Assembly: GCA_947172415.1 (NCBI GenBank)
Contig: OX359201.1
Location: 6,436,501 to 6,500,500, forward strand
Reading direction: 5' to 3'
Origin: Chondrosia reniformis
Taxonomy: Eukaryota; Porifera; Demospongiae; Chondrillida; Chondrillidae
DNA length: 64,000 nt
Shown: positions 48,001 through 63,000 of the stretch, piece after piece
How the letters are laid out: every line of letters begins with the position of its first letter
How positions within the stretch are numbered: position 1 is the first letter of the stretch
Program-made: the position numbers and the translations under genes
Notes under the pieces: model-generated
Told to the model about the DNA's origin: nothing
The model's input: only the letters and a program-made list of their open reading frames with translations
Databases searched by the model: none

Positions 48001-51000
48001 ATCTGTGAGTTCATCCATGACTGTATGCATGTTATTGTCAAAGGCTCTGGTCAAGAGAAGCGACGAACACTCTCTAAAGAAGAAGAGCAAGACTCCAAAA
48101 CAAGTGACAACAAAGAAGACAGACACAAAGGAAGCTAAAGCTGAGAGGGCACCTCCTGTTGAGCAGAAGAACGCCAGGAAGGTGTCAGGTGTCTCCCCCT
48201 CCGTCATAAAGCTTAGCCAACAGATAGAGGTTGGTGATCACGACATCTCTGTGTCCACGTTAAAGTGTTAGAGCTTCCTCTTTTTCTGTAGAACTCAAAG
48301 AAAGAACTCAAAGAATATTTTGTAAGTAGTTCCCTTTCTCAATCACCACTTTCATGCTATTTCATGCCATACTTATGTATCTCAAATACCTTTCTTATAA
48401 TAGTTATACAATTTGCACCCTTGTTTCTTGTGCATGTATATAATCGATATACCGCAAAGTGACATTGTATAACTGTTTAACACTCCACTCCTAGGCTTTA
48501 GGTGTTTACTGAGTTATCAGGGGGATACGCATTGTACGTATAACGGTTGTGGAATATAATTTGCCTTGGTTGCCCCAGCAACATAGTGTATATGTACATA
48601 TCTTATATATGTGTACATATCTCTAATACGCATGTGTTTATGTGTTATGGTCGTAGGAGTCTACCAACATCATTCCTAAAGTACTGGACCTGCTCCACCA
48701 ACTGAGGCCAGCCATCTTGACGGAAGCAAAGGAATTGAGTTGTTCCTCCGGGCTCTGTCTGGCTCAGAAGGCCTTACATGATCTTCACTACAAGGAGAAG
48801 AACATTGAAAATGTTGAAACTTTAATGGTTAGTGTATTATTATTGGACTAAGTACTCCATACCATAGACCCTCCTCCCCTACCAGGCGGCCATTTTGGGC
48901 TCCCCAGAGGGTGCATTTGATAATGTAAAACTTAATTTCAATGGAGATCAAGGACAAGTGATGAAGCAACTGATATCCTCCTATGCTATTCATCGAGTGG
49001 CAATGTGCTGTGTGGGAGGTAGTCTTTCTAAGAGACAGCACCTAGCAGTCAGCCACGACAAGGGAAAGGTATGGACTTATACTTGTATACGCATGTCTGT
49101 ACTTGATACCACTCACCAGGGATCTCTTCCTCTCCCCTCTCCCCCCTCCCTCTCTCCCCTCTCCCCTCTCCCTCTCTCCCCTCTCCCTCTCTCCCCTCTC
49201 CCCTCTCCCCTCTCCCTCTCTCCCCTCTCCCCCTTCCTCTTTCTCCCCTCTCCCCCTCCCTCTCTCCCCTCTCCCCTTTCTTGCTATCTTTATAGGTTGC
49301 CATTATTCAGCTTTCCGACCTACTGAAACAATCAGATTCAAATAAAAGAAAATTGACATTAACTGTTAGTTTTTAGGTCCATTTTGTTTCAAGAATGTTT
49401 GATGAAAAATGTCTTCTTTCCTTTACAGCGTCTCTCCAGCTTCTCCCTTCCATTCACCATCCTCTCCCTAACAGCCAATCCCTCCTTTAACAGTTACCTA
49501 GCAATATGTGGACTGAAGGAGTGCGTTGTGTACAGCTTCAACTCTGCCGGACAAGTGTCCGAGCGAATCTCTCTGCATCCTTCAGTTGACTTCAATGGCT
49601 ACATAGTGAAGGTATGGAAGATTAAATGTGTTTTGCAACTTTCACATGTTTCAACTCTTTTGCTTCACTCCGGAAGGTATTGTGGGTGCCAGGATCTAAA
49701 ACTGAACTAGCCATTGTGTCAGAGACGTTCATAAAGATATACGATCTCTCAGTCGACATCCTCAGTCCTCAATACTGCTTCACCGTCATGTCCGGGAAAG
49801 TGAAGGATGCCACATTTGCCATCAATACCAAGGTATGTTTGAGCACCTTGACACATGTGATCATAATGGGGGATTGGAGTTAACAGACACCTGGTATGTA
49901 GTCTTCATCAGATGAATGCCATGTCTTTAGGGCCTGTAGCTCTGGCTAATACCGTCAGATCTTTTGACAGTTTATGTGACTTATATTTTAATGTGTGGCT
50001 CCGCCCATCTTCTGACTCCAGGAGAGGTTTCTAGTGGTGATGATGGCTAGTGGCGTACTCTACAGTCAGCCAATAGTTCCCGAGTGCAGTGCTGCAGATG
50101 GACCAGTCTACCTTGTCCATGAACTGGCTCCAGTACATGATCAAGTTGACGTGAGTGTGGCCCCTCTCTCCCTCCCCCTCTCTCTCCCATTACCTCTCTC
50201 TCTCCCTCTCCCCCCCTCTCTCTCCCTCTCCCCTCTCCCTCTCCCCCCTCTCCCTCTCCCCCCTCTCTCTCCCTCCCCCCTCTCTCTCCCTCTCTCTCTC
50301 CCTCTCCCCCCTCTCTCTCCCCCTCTCTCTCCCATTACCTCTCTCTCTCCCTCTCCCCCCCTCTCTCTCCCTCTCCCCTCTCCCTCTCCCCCCTCTCCCT
50401 CTCCCCCCTCTCTCTCCCTCCCCCCTCTCTCTCCCTCTCTCTCTCCCTCTCCCCCCTCTCTCTCCCTCTCTCTCTCCCTCTCCCCCCTCTCTCTCCCCCT
50501 CTCTCTCCCATTACCTCTCTCTCTCCCTCTCCCCCCCTCTCTCTCCCTCTCCCCTCTCCCTCTCCCCCCTCTCCCTCTCCCCCCTCTCTCTCCCTCCCCC
50601 CTCTCTCTCCCTCTCTCTCTCCCTCTCCCCCCTCTCTCTCCCCCTCTCTCTCTCCCTCTCCCTCCCCCCTCTCTCTCCCTCTCTCTCTCCCTCTCCCCCC
50701 CTCTCTCTCCCTCTCTCCCTCTCTCTCTCCCTCTCCCCCCCTCTCTCTCCCTCTCACCCTCTCTCTGTCCCTCCCCCCTCTCTCTCTGAAGCCACTGAAT
50801 AATATTTGTGATGCAACATGTACATAAACATAACATGTGAGATGTCAATCTCCTCATCTGTTTGTAGGTGTCAGACGGGATTGTGTGCAGTGGAGGAGCT
50901 TCTGTCTATTACAGTCACTCCTTGGAGCTCCTGTTGTTCAGCTTCATGAATGGTTTGTTCTAATTGATGACCACCATCCCAGCAGTCTTAACTCTTTCTC

Positions 51001-54000
51001 CATTGCCTTTCTTTAGGAAAGACCTTTGCATCTCACATGAATGCCACTGCTACCAAACTGGAAAAGCTCTTTTACATTCCACTGAAAGGGTTAGGGTTGC
51101 CATGGTAATCCTAATTTATCTATATAAACCACAAGTGTTTTCTTACATCAGTGTACCAGTTGGTGGTGCAACTGAAGCAGGAGAACCTGCCCCCTCCAAG
51201 GGTTCCTCGGCCACTCCTCTTGTTCAGTGGACAGAGATGGGCCACTATCCAGGAATGGTGTGCTGTCTTGCGCAAGCAACTAGCACGCCAGTGGTCATGT
51301 TCTTCAAGCCGGATGTCATTCAGGTACATGAGCTAAAGGCCACAAAATCAAAGGTACAGGAACTGCTGTGTATTTACATGTATACTTCCTCTACAGGAAC
51401 TGCTGTGTACTTGCATGTATACTTCCTCTGCAGGAACTGCTGTGTACTTGCATGTATACTTCCTCTACAGGAACTGCTGTGTACTTGCATGTATACTTCC
51501 TCTACAGGAACTGCTGTGTATTTACATGTATACTTCCTCTACAGGAACTGCTGTGTACTTGCATGTATACTTCCTCTACAGGAACTGCTGTGTACTTGCA
51601 TGTATACTTCCTCTACAGGAACTGCTGTGTATTTACATGTATACTTCCTCTACAGGAACTGCTGTGTATTTACATGTATACTTCCTCTACAGGAACTGCT
51701 GTGTATTTTGCATGTATACCTCCACATGTATATACCTACTATGTGGATGTATGTGGATGCTTAGGGTGTGTGTGAAGGTGTTGTCTGTATCTTGTGTATG
51801 TTAGGTCCAGGGAATGGTCGCAATGTACCAAATGAAGGGAGATGGACCCTCAGATGGTGTAAGTGTCCATGCACATGACAGTCAGCCATTTTGGGGTCTG
51901 TGAAGCCACTCAATTGTTCACTGAGGACACAATAGAGATGACCGATACTGTTGAATAGCTTTAGAGTTTATCTTTAGTGATTATTTCCTTGTGTCACTAG
52001 GAGAAGACAACTCTTGTCCTGCTCTCAGAAGATGGAAGCTTAAAGATTTATTTAGCTGGAAACAATGAAGACACTAAATATTGGCATCAACCACAGTTCC
52101 AAGCTAACAGTCCCCTGGCTACTCTCAGACCGAGGAGGAGGAGAATGGCAGAGGGACAGAAGGGAGAGAATGTCAAGTTTCCTATAGACTTCTTTGAACA
52201 CTGTCTACCCTGGTCAACTGGTTCTGACGTTGAAGTGAGACCGCCTCACAACTGGTGCTATACTGTTATCACTGTAACATTACTTTGCTCTGTTGTTCAA
52301 AGAGATAGCACAGACTCATCCCATGTTTACAAGTATCAGTCCCATGTTTACAATCTTGTCCTGTGTTTACAAGCAAAACTGTCCCTTGTTTACAATCTTG
52401 TCCCGTGTTTACAAGCAAAACTGTCCATTGTTTACAATATTGTCCCGTGTTTACAAACTACGTATCTTGTCCAATGTTTACAAGTATCAGCTGCAGCTGC
52501 TAAAGGCACACTTCCTTAGATCCACTTCTGTGTGTCCAGTTGCCTTGGCATTGAACATCTCTTCACATGTGACTCATTGTGAGGGATGGCTGGACGCTGC
52601 TACCCTTGTTGGGTTACTTTGGAAGTGCTTGAGTCATGAGTGTGTCACAGCAGTCCACCTCATTCAGTGGCACCACTGGTCCTTCACAATTCATTGCTAT
52701 ACACATCTACATTTGGTGTAAAGCATTCAGAATTGACATGAAGGATTGCATGCTGCCAATGGGACATTCTAGTATAACCTAGTATACCACTCTAGTATAA
52801 TTTAGCATACCACTCTAGTATAATTTAGCATACCACTCTAGTATAACTTAGTATACTAACAATATACTGCTCTGTAGTAATTCCTATATTAAAGGGTATG
52901 TTTCTCTATGTATATCTTTCCTAGTTTGGTGGAACTGATCTTCTTCACACTTACAACTCAGCACAACTGAAAAACAGACTCAATACAAATGGAATGTACA
53001 TCTGCAATACAAGGGTAGGTTGGCTTCTTAATAAGAGCCTTCAGAGCTTCTAATTTTGGTTGGGCTCTTAATACCAATGGTCTATTTTACAGGCTTCTGG
53101 CTTTACAGTTGAAGTCAATAGCAACCTGTGGAAACATCATGTGATGGTGGGTGTGAGAGTGTTGCTAGGCAACAAGCCACCAGACAGGATCCCCAGTTAC
53201 ATAGAGGTGTTTGGCCGAAAGGTTCCTACCGCAGCAGTGGGTAGCACACCTAGGTGGGTGGACGTACCCTTCACAAAGGAGGAGTCGCTCCAGGCAGAGA
53301 AGACATTCAAACTGAAGTGTACGTCGCCAGTACCTCCTCCCATGACAACCTAAGACATGCAACTACATACAACTACAGTATTGAATATAGCCCTCCCCAC
53401 ATGTGTATATATTGTGTGTGCTACTGCTATAGTTAGTCTCTTGTGGTATGTACGTAGTTGGGCCCAGTAAGGATCCATCAGGAATCAGTTTCATTGATAG
53501 TATTCGTGTGTACGGAAAGGCAAAGAATGTCTTTGGTTGGCCGGAGGTACCACCAGAGGCAGCTGGTGGGCAGAGCAACGGAGCACAGCCAGGTGATGTG
53601 GGTGCTGTGGATGAGAGCAGTGATTCTTCACTTCCCTCCAGCATGAAGTCCATTACAGTGTTGGATAGGTGGGTGTGGCAGTTGGACTCCGCCAGTGTGC
53701 TGGCTTGAAATTGTTTCATTCCTTTCTCTTTCTCCCTCTCCTTAGAATGGTCTGCAACTCCCTCAGTCTCCTTGGTAACTGCTGTGCGTGTGTTGAAGTA
53801 CCTGATGAGGTTGGTGCTATAGCAGATCTTTGTATTGGAAACCTTTATTTCTTTTACTTTAAATTAGATTCATTGCTATTCATTCCATATAAATAGATTC
53901 ATTACTTTTAATTGGATTCGTTATTTTTAATTAGATTCGTAGCTCCTGCTTTGATGCCTCAAAGAACCTTCTGACAGTCAGTCTCCCACAGCAAGTCCAG

Positions 54001-57000
54001 TTTCACTGCCGTTACCTCATGTCCTCTGTGGTCAGAGATAAAGAAGAGTTCTACCGCCACACAGTAAGCTTTGTCGTGTAAATTACCAACTTGTTCAGTC
54101 TATCTAGTGAAGTCCCTTCTCCCAGGATACAGCCCTGCTAAGCTATGTTGTCCAGGCACTTTATTGGGCCCCCACTGATCAGGAACTGTTCCAGCGATTG
54201 CTACTTGCTTTGCTAACGGTCTCCAAAAGGCATCCTGAAAATCTAGCTCAACTTTTGAAAGAAGAGAACCTCAAAGAACTGTGCTCTTTAGCCCAAACAA
54301 GTCCAGAAAGCTGTGAAGTCTCTTTCAAGGAGGATTTTATCACCAAGTTAAACAACCTGTTTTGGAAACTCTTAGATCAAACTCCCACAATACCCACGGT
54401 TGCATCAGTAGCAACACCAAGTACGTACCACCCCCTCCCCACCCACCCGTCTGCCTGTCTGCCTGTTACTCAGCCGTACCTGATTGCGGTCTCTTCCTCT
54501 CCAGTGCTACTCTGTGTTGACCTGGTAACCATGTCACTAGTGGAGGTCATGTGGTCCTTCTGTGAGTTTGGAAGTGTAGAGGTGAAGGTCATTCTGCCTC
54601 ACTTGATCAAAATGCTACAGACACAAGTTAGTTTATGCATAATTCTGTATACCCATATATACCCATATACCCATATACACCTATATATTTATATACCCAT
54701 ATACACCCATATACCCATATACCCATATACACCCATATACCCATATACCCATATACACCCATATACCCATATACCCATATACCCATATACCCATATACCC
54801 ATATACCCATATATTCATATACTGACATGTTACTTCAATTTTGGTGTTTTAGGATCCAAAAGTCAGTTCTACTTGTACAAGAACACTGATCCGTCTAGTG
54901 AAGCCCAAACCGAAGGTAACTGTAGCAGGCAAGCAGTCAAAGACAGCAGACAAGGAGGTCACTGAAGGACCTGTGGCAGAACAGGCTGCTGGAGAAGAGG
55001 GAGAGGACGAGACAAAGAAACAGCAGATAACCCAGGAAGTCGTAAGTGTTCTCCATCTTCCTACTTGTGGTCGTGTGGTGGACTAGTTACAGCTGTAAAG
55101 TGTTTTAGTTCTTAACCATAGAAGAATGATCGCCTCTTGAAAGATCATTTTCATCTGTAGTGTAGTGCTCTTTTGTGGATGAATACAAATGCCTGCCTTA
55201 CATAAAATTACATGTGTTACACAATACCTAGAAATATTGCGCAATATCTGTAGAGTGAACCACTTTCTCAAAGAGAAGCCGGGCAGGTTCAACAAGGAGG
55301 TAGCCATGGTAACCAGCAGGCATGGGACTCCCTGTTGGCAGTTCTTCCTCAGCAGCTGCACCAAGTCTTCAATGTGCTGAGGGTGAGTGGCATGTGGCAC
55401 GACTGACATTCAAGTGGCTCCATCGAAGCTCAGGCTATGTCTGGTTACAGTCTGGGTCATAAGGTAGCCTAGAGTGACACCTTTTAATGGTCTCTGGGAG
55501 GAAGCTCTTACCATCCTTACAGAATTACCCAAAAAAGGGATATTCGGTGCAAGTTCCACTTTACCTTTACAATAACTGATATACGTACGTATCTGTATGG
55601 AGGGCCATCTATTGTATTTCCCCTCTTGTGTGTGCAGATGGAGTTTAGTAATCCAGCCGAAGCAATGGAACACATAATTGCCAGTAAGACATCTAATCTG
55701 TAATCTGCTGTCCTCAACACTAATGAATATAGTTAACTGGATTGTACTATGGCCTGCCTGTGCGCTCCATACGTATGTACCTTCGTATGTGTCTACTTAA
55801 TGAGCATTCTCGCAGATCCAGACCAGTTCATGGCAGCCATGGAGGGAGTGCCAGGATTTGATGATGATGCCTTAATGAATATTGCATTAATACTCAGTGC
55901 ACAGGAAGTGAGTGACCTTTGATCCTGTACTTCCTGGGTTACAACTTGCTACCGTCCCCCGTAGCAGCAACAAGGTCAGCAAGTAGCATCTGGAGGAGAA
56001 CAGCAACAGGCTCCATCAGAACCTCAGTCGTCTCAGGAAGAGGAACAGGCTGACGAATCTGAGGTTGTATTTCCTTACTCTTCCTTCTGTTGCCATGGTG
56101 ACACACTGCCTCTCTACTTCCCTCCAGCAGCTAGTATCCTATGATTCAGGATCCAATGAAAGTCTCTCTGGGCCTGGTAGGATATATTATGTTGTATCCA
56201 GGTGTGGGTTGTATATAAAATGATTGTTCTGTAGAGTTGTCTGTTCCAGTGCTAGATGCACCAGAAGAGGAGAACAAGATGGAGCAGCCAGGAGAGTCTC
56301 AGAGGTCCTCCACCTCCTCCTCCCACAGCACCCTCACTCCACCCACCCACAGAAGGGGAAATGGGACAGCCAAGCCCAAAGCACAGGTGGAGGATGGTAG
56401 CTCAGGGGATAGCAGCGGAGAAGATGAACAAGGTATGTGTGGATGGGTGGGTACATTTGCAGTAATGATATGTTTTATATTTTGAATAGCAAAATCTGCC
56501 AAAACCAATATTTTCTCTTTTCCATTAAAACTGACCCACTATAATGTACTGATGTGATTTATTGTGCTAAATATTACATAATACTGAGGAGCTATCTTAC
56601 TGTATTGTTTGCTCTCTTGTCAGGGCTGGGAGAAGATGAACATTTAGTAGAGGACATTGATCAGACCCTCACCGATGAACCTACTTCCAGCTCCACCGCA
56701 GCAGCTACAAGAGATGCCCAAGAGGGAGAAACAGAAGCTGCCACCTCAGATCAGTTGGCTAGGCTCTCCCTTCTGAAGGAGCTGGTGGATGTTCTACCGA
56801 CTGTCGTGGACGGAGGAGGGTTGAGTGTAATCCCGATAATGCAAGTGAGTCAAGTCCACCTCTGCTCCCCTGCTCCCCTACTCCCCTGCTCCCCTGCACC
56901 TCTGCTCCCCTGCTCCCCTGCTCCCCTACTCCTCTGCTCCCCTACTCCCCTGCTCCCCTGCACCTCTGCTCCCCTGCTCCCCTACTCCTCTGCTCCCCTA

Positions 57001-60000
57001 CTCCTCTGCTCCCCTGCTCCCCTACTCCCCTGCTCCCCTACTCCCCTGCTCCACTACTCCTCTGCTCCCCTGTACCTCTGCTCCCCTGCTCCCCTACTCT
57101 TCTGCTCCCCTGCTCCCCTGCTCCCCTGCTCCCCTGCTCCCCTGCTCCACTACTCCTCTGCTCCCCTGCTCCCCTACTCCTCTGTCTCATTTCAGTGGTC
57201 ATCACAGCATTCCGTCACTTTGCAGGTGATTCTGTCCATCTGCACTCATTTGAATATGAGCAGTTCAGAGAAGAGAGTGCTGGTGGATGTCCTGAAGAAG
57301 TGCTTCACTTTAATCAACTTTGATACTGAGGTAGTGTCTCGTGCAATTACCAACTGCTAGGGTCTGTGTATGTTCCTATAACGCTCCTTCACGTTACATA
57401 CATAACCAGTCAGGAGGTGTGTGTGCATGTCAGCTAAATGACCTAAAATCTTCATTTTCATATTATTTAGTTCCTATCAATTGTGAGTTTCTATATATGT
57501 ACATATGTACATACGAGAGATTATATATTTAGTTCGGGTATCCTTGTGGAAATTATAACAAGGGGGAATACAATATATAAAATGTTTGAGGGGGCAATCA
57601 AGTTAAATATATTTTGTTTGCTATTAAAAATGGACAATTTGATTTTCTTCAAGTCCTCCCTGCCTCCCTAGAAGAAGCTACTTTATACTCATATCTTCTT
57701 CTTCTGTGATTCCTGTACTAGGAGGCTCACTGTCTGGTTGAGAGGACGCCGCAGCACGAGGTGAAGCTGGTCCTTCTGAGGTTCCTGGGGATCCTTCTGG
57801 GCTACAGGAAGAAGGACAAGCTGGGGAAGGATGCCAAAGCAACAGATGTCACTGATGCTAAGCTACTGTATGTGTACACAGCCAAGCTGCTTCAGAAGGA
57901 GACCAACTGTGTAGAAGTGTGCCTTAAACTCCTTCAAACTTTGTTGAAACAACAAGAAGTTACACATGGAGAAGTAATTGTTGAACTAGGCATCCTTTTA
58001 TCCACCAACCCCTTCATTCATCCATCCATTTTCTTTTCTATCTTACTCAGGAGTCGTCAACCTCTCCATCTAGCCCTCTCAAAGTAGCCATGCCAGCAAC
58101 GTCCACAGATCTGACTCCATTCTTCCAAAGAGACTATGTAAAGGCTAACTCCAATGACTTGTTCCGGTCCTACCACAGAATACTAGCAGACATGGCGGTC
58201 ATGCTACCCACTGAGCTGAAGAAGATTAGTGATGGGAGCAGAAAGTCAAGGAAACTGTCTTTCAGCTCCGAATGGATTGATGTGCTTTGTGAAGTGAGTG
58301 CAATGGTAGAGTTGCTGGTATAGATAGATCTTCTGTTGCAAAAGTGTTTATTTGTAACTCTTGTGTGCTGTGACTGATTTCTCTTCTCTGATAACTCTAG
58401 TTTCTGAATAACCCATCTGCTCTCTCTCATGTGACCAAGAAGCCTTTAAAGAAGCTTCTTGTGTCAATATGTGGTTCCAAAGATGATTACAGGCAGGTTA
58501 GAGACATGCATTACTTTACCAAAAAGATGGATAAAGTAAGAGACTTGTGTTACCAGCAAAGTCCCATCCTGGCTTGCATTCCTGCAATGCTACCTCATTC
58601 TGTACTTCTCAAAGTGGTGAGTTTAGTGGGCGTTACTTGAGGGTGGGGCATGACAGTATACAGTCACATTTAATGACGGGGTTTCACTCAATGATTTGGG
58701 GTGTTTCATTTCTAGATTGACCACTTGAAGGTTTTGTGTGACCAAGCTACAAGTAGACCTCAAAACTGGCAAGATTTCTGCATTAAGGATGAAGGTACGC
58801 AAGTCACATGCTAGTCATGTGTGCAGATCACATGTTCATCATGTGATATTCTCGGTCTACCTCAGGGACCTTGTCTCTGCTGATGTTCAGCAGTGTCAGT
58901 TTGGATGAAGGGTTAGCCCCTTTCATTATAAAGCTCCTACTGATTGCACTAACTGGTAAACCCTTGAAAGTCACAGAGAAGGGTATCTCTGATATTGAGT
59001 CTAAATTGAAGAGTTAGTTCTGAGTGATTGGAATTGAATAAATTGATATGTGTAGCTTTGGGAAGATTAAACCTAAACTCTACTATTTCCATTCTCTGTT
59101 AGATTGTTCTGACAACTGTAACAAGATGGCTGACAGAATGATAGAAGTCTTTTTGAACCACAATCTCCTCCAGCAGTTCATTGTTTCATTCCTCCTCCGG
59201 TCAAACTCCACGGTAACAAGATGGCAGGCCCACACTCTGGTGTATTGCCTCCATCGCTTCTGCGACACCAAAGGAAAGGTACATACAGAAAAAGGCCTAT
59301 AGGGAATTAAACCTAGTGAGAGCATTGGATGAGGATACAGAGTTATTTACTTCTTCTCTTCTTCTTCTCCACTGGGCCTGACAGCTGGGCCACCTTCATC
59401 ACTGATCCTCTGAATCTATATCTTTTTCTTGCTCTTTTATGAGTCTTTGGCACTCTGTACTCAATCTAGGGGTCTTTTATCCACAAATTGTATGTATGTA
59501 GGTACATTTGGTTGACATGTTGTGGAAATTGTGGCCGGAAATGCCAACGTATGGCCTCAGAGCCACGCAATTTGTGGACATACTCGGCTACTTGACTATC
59601 TCCATGAAGGGAACACTGACTTTGGAAAGGAAGCTCCATATTGCGCAAGAAGCTATCTGTCAGCTCAAAAACCAAAACAGGCTTCTAACAGAACACCCCA
59701 ATGCTCACATCTACGCTCAACTTGCTGGTTTAGTGAACTTTGATGGCTACTATCTGGAGAGTGAGCCGTGCTTCATCTGCACCAATCCAGAGTTGCCCAA
59801 CTCCTCGCTGAAGCTGATGGGTATCAAAGGGGAGGTCAGGTACAGCCCCAATGCCATGTTTGTGAAGCTAAAGAACTCGTACTCCATCTCCCAGTTCACC
59901 ATTCTCATTTCTGATATCAAGAGAAGTAAAATGGTAAGTTTTGCCTACCTGATAGCACATTCTTCCTTACTCTCTCATCTAACTTTACCCTTCCTCACTC

Positions 60001-63000
60001 CCTCTCATCCCTCTCCCTCTCCCTCTCCCTTCCTCTCTCTGCCAGGTTCGTGTGATTAACTTGTATTACAGCAGCCGAACAGTACAAAATGCAATTGAAC
60101 TGAAGAACAAGAAGGCTATTTGGATGAAAGCTCAATCTGCTACTCTCACTCAAGGACAAAATGAAGTCAAGTTTGAGTTTCCTTTGCCAATTGTGGCTTG
60201 TAACATTGTCCTGGAATTTGCCGAGTTCTTCACTAATCTACAGGTAATGTCAGCCATCTTGTCTGTTGCTAAGTAACTAGTAGTAATTTATATCAGTGGT
60301 TAGGTAGGGGTCATAATAGTTGTATTTGGGATGTTCTATTATTGTAGGCCAGTCCTGAAGTGTTGCAGTGTCCTAGATGTGGTACCTCCGTTCCAGCACA
60401 TCCTGGAGTGTGCTCCCAGTGTGGGGAGAATGTGTTCCAGTGCCACAAGTGCAGGTAGAAATTGAGCTTCTATCACCACCCATCCACCTACCCATCCGTC
60501 CACCTACCCATCCATCCATCCATCCGTCTGTCCGTCCACCTACCCATCCGTCCACCTACCCATCCATCCATCCACCCACCCATCCATCCGTCTGTCCGTC
60601 CACCTACCCATCCATCCACCCTTCCTTCCTGTAGATCTATCAATTATGATGAAAAGGATCCATTCCTCTGTAACTCCTGTGGTGTTAGCAAGTATGCCAA
60701 GTTTGACTACTCACTGGTTGGCAAGGAATGTACCTCAGTGGATCCCATAGAAACAGACGAGGACAGATCCAAAACACTTTCAAACATCAACTCTCTACTG
60801 GAGGATGCAGATAGGGAATACAAGCGTCTGGTAGACCACAGGCATGCGCTGGATGAGCTCCTAGCAACGGTCTCCTCGGGAAGTACTCCAGGGCTAGGTG
60901 TCCCTTCCTTTGGGAGGCATGGCATGTGGACAGTGGGGAACACGCCCAGCTCCAATGAAGGAATAGTTAACAGGTCTATACAGGTTGGTTATTGACGGCA
61001 CATACTAGAAACAGCTTCAGAGGGTTAATTTCCTTGACATTCCCATATTGGGAAGAAATTTTGCTTTCTAAACTCAATGGTGCACTGTGAGATTAGGGAG
61101 TTTGTTGTAACATGGCAACCGCTGCCAGACAGTGTTACATGATTTTGTGTATTCTTGTACTTTCACAATGCTATAATTGTGTTGCCATAGCAACACATTT
61201 CCCAATCAGCTCAAGCTCTATGAGGGTGACACTACTGTTGCCATTGTTTATTGTAGGAGGTGGCATTGTGCTACGGACGCAACTGCAAGCTTGCTTATCG
61301 ACTGTTGAGCAACTTGATCAGGTCAGTGGTTGAATCAAGGAAGGAGGTCTCCGAGTACGACAGGCAGAAGGTTGAGTTAGCCAGACACGAGGGTATTCCT
61401 GTGTCTCCTGCAGTGCCTCCTGTACTGGGCTGGACCAAACCAAGGGTACATGTTCAGCACAAACACAGATTATTGTACAGATTATCTGAATATTCATTGC
61501 ATTAGTTGTTGGTTAAAGTTGCCTTTATGAAGGCTATCTATCCCCATACATGTGTAGAGGGCATCTCTAGCCACACCCACAGGGTTATCCCCACACATGT
61601 GTAGAGGATATCTCTAGTCACACCCACAGGGTTATCCCCATACATGTGTAGAGGATATCTCTAGTCACACCCACAGGGTTATCCCCATACATGTGTAGAG
61701 GATATCTCTAGTCACACCCACAGGGTTATCCCCATACATGTGTAGAGGATATCTCTAGTCACACCCACAGGGTTATCCCCATACATGTGTAGAGGGCATC
61801 TCTAGTCACACCCACAGGGTTATCCCCATACATGTGTAGAGGGCATCTCTAGTCACACCCACAGGGTTATTCCCATACATGTGCAGAAGGCCACTGAATG
61901 TATCTCTTCCTCATAAAGGAGCCTGAAGGAGGCGGGGCCACGCAGAAGAGTTGCTATGGTTGTGCTACAGCTGCTGTGGGTCACTGCATTACTTTACTAA
62001 AGGCACTGGCCTTCTGTTCCGAGACGAGGCAAGCACTAGTTGAGAGGAAGCTGATTAGTGAACTGGTTCAGTTCAACCAGAGAGGTAGCAATCACTCTAT
62101 TCAGACCAATGTCCAGGATCTTCTCTGTCTTCTGACCAAGTGAGCTTTGTCTTATTATTTATCAATATCCTTTCCTTACCAAAGAGTTTGAGTAAAACCC
62201 TTTCATTTTTATAATAATGGGATCCATGAGTAAAACCCTTTAATTTTATAACAGTGGGTCCCTATGGCTTCCATGTGTAGTTGTGTGCTCTTTAGCTGAC
62301 AATCCTTGTGTTTCTCTTCTCCTTTCATTGCTTAGGAATAATCCAAGAGCTACTGAAGAGTTGTGCTCATGTATATTTGATAGAGTGATGCTGGTTGTCA
62401 AGAACTACCACCTCAGTGCCAATGTTGCCACGGCAGTGCAGCCAGAGATCAACCTCCTCACAGCCACCCTGGCTATCAGAGATAACTCTTGGGAGGAGAG
62501 ACTGAAAACAGGTCAGTCATGCCACACCCTCTCCTCCATGTAACACCCTCTCCTCCATGCCACACCCTCTATGCCACACCCTCTCTGCCATGCCACACCC
62601 TCTCCTCCATGCAACACCCTCTCTGCCATGCCACACCCTCTCCGCCATGCCACACCCTCTCTGCCATGCCACACCCTCTCCTCCATGCTACAACTACCCT
62701 CATGTCACACCTTCTCCATCATACCACACCCTGCTTGTCGCAACCTCTTTTTGTACCTTAATACAGTAATGATGCTATTTCAAAAGACGAGAAGACACAG
62801 TAATCCAGTAGTAGTGGAGTCTGTAGCCCTTCCGTGCCTTGCTATCATGAAGAAGCTATCTCAAGTGGTGTCCCATGAAGGTCCTAAGAAGCTATCTCAA
62901 GTGGTGTCCCATGAAGGTCCTAAGAAGCTATCTCAAGTGGTGTCCCATGAGGGTCCTAAGAAGCTATCTCAAGTGGTGTCTCAGGAAGACTCTACAAAGA

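Noticed and set aside
50034-50857. Leu/Ser/Pro-rich and Arg/Glu/Gly-rich ORFs of 140-251 residues
   Set aside because: Translations of a polypyrimidine intronic array in UBR4 in multiple frames.
51368-51804. Cysteine-containing repeat ORFs ([11 protein letters not shown]...) resembling a secreted repeat protein
   Set aside because: The 37-bp unit is stop-free in all three frames; the UBR4 reading frame skips it by a clear donor and acceptor.
56860-57190. Pro/Leu/Ser-rich extension of UBR4 ([11 protein letters not shown]...)
   Set aside because: The UBR4 exon has a good GTGAGT donor just before it (about 56845); the rest is an intronic CT-rich array.
61545-61885. CRISPR-like direct repeats (also 9256-9625, 9832-10448)
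   Set aside because: Units are directly adjacent without unique spacers, and the context is an animal genome; these are minisatellites.
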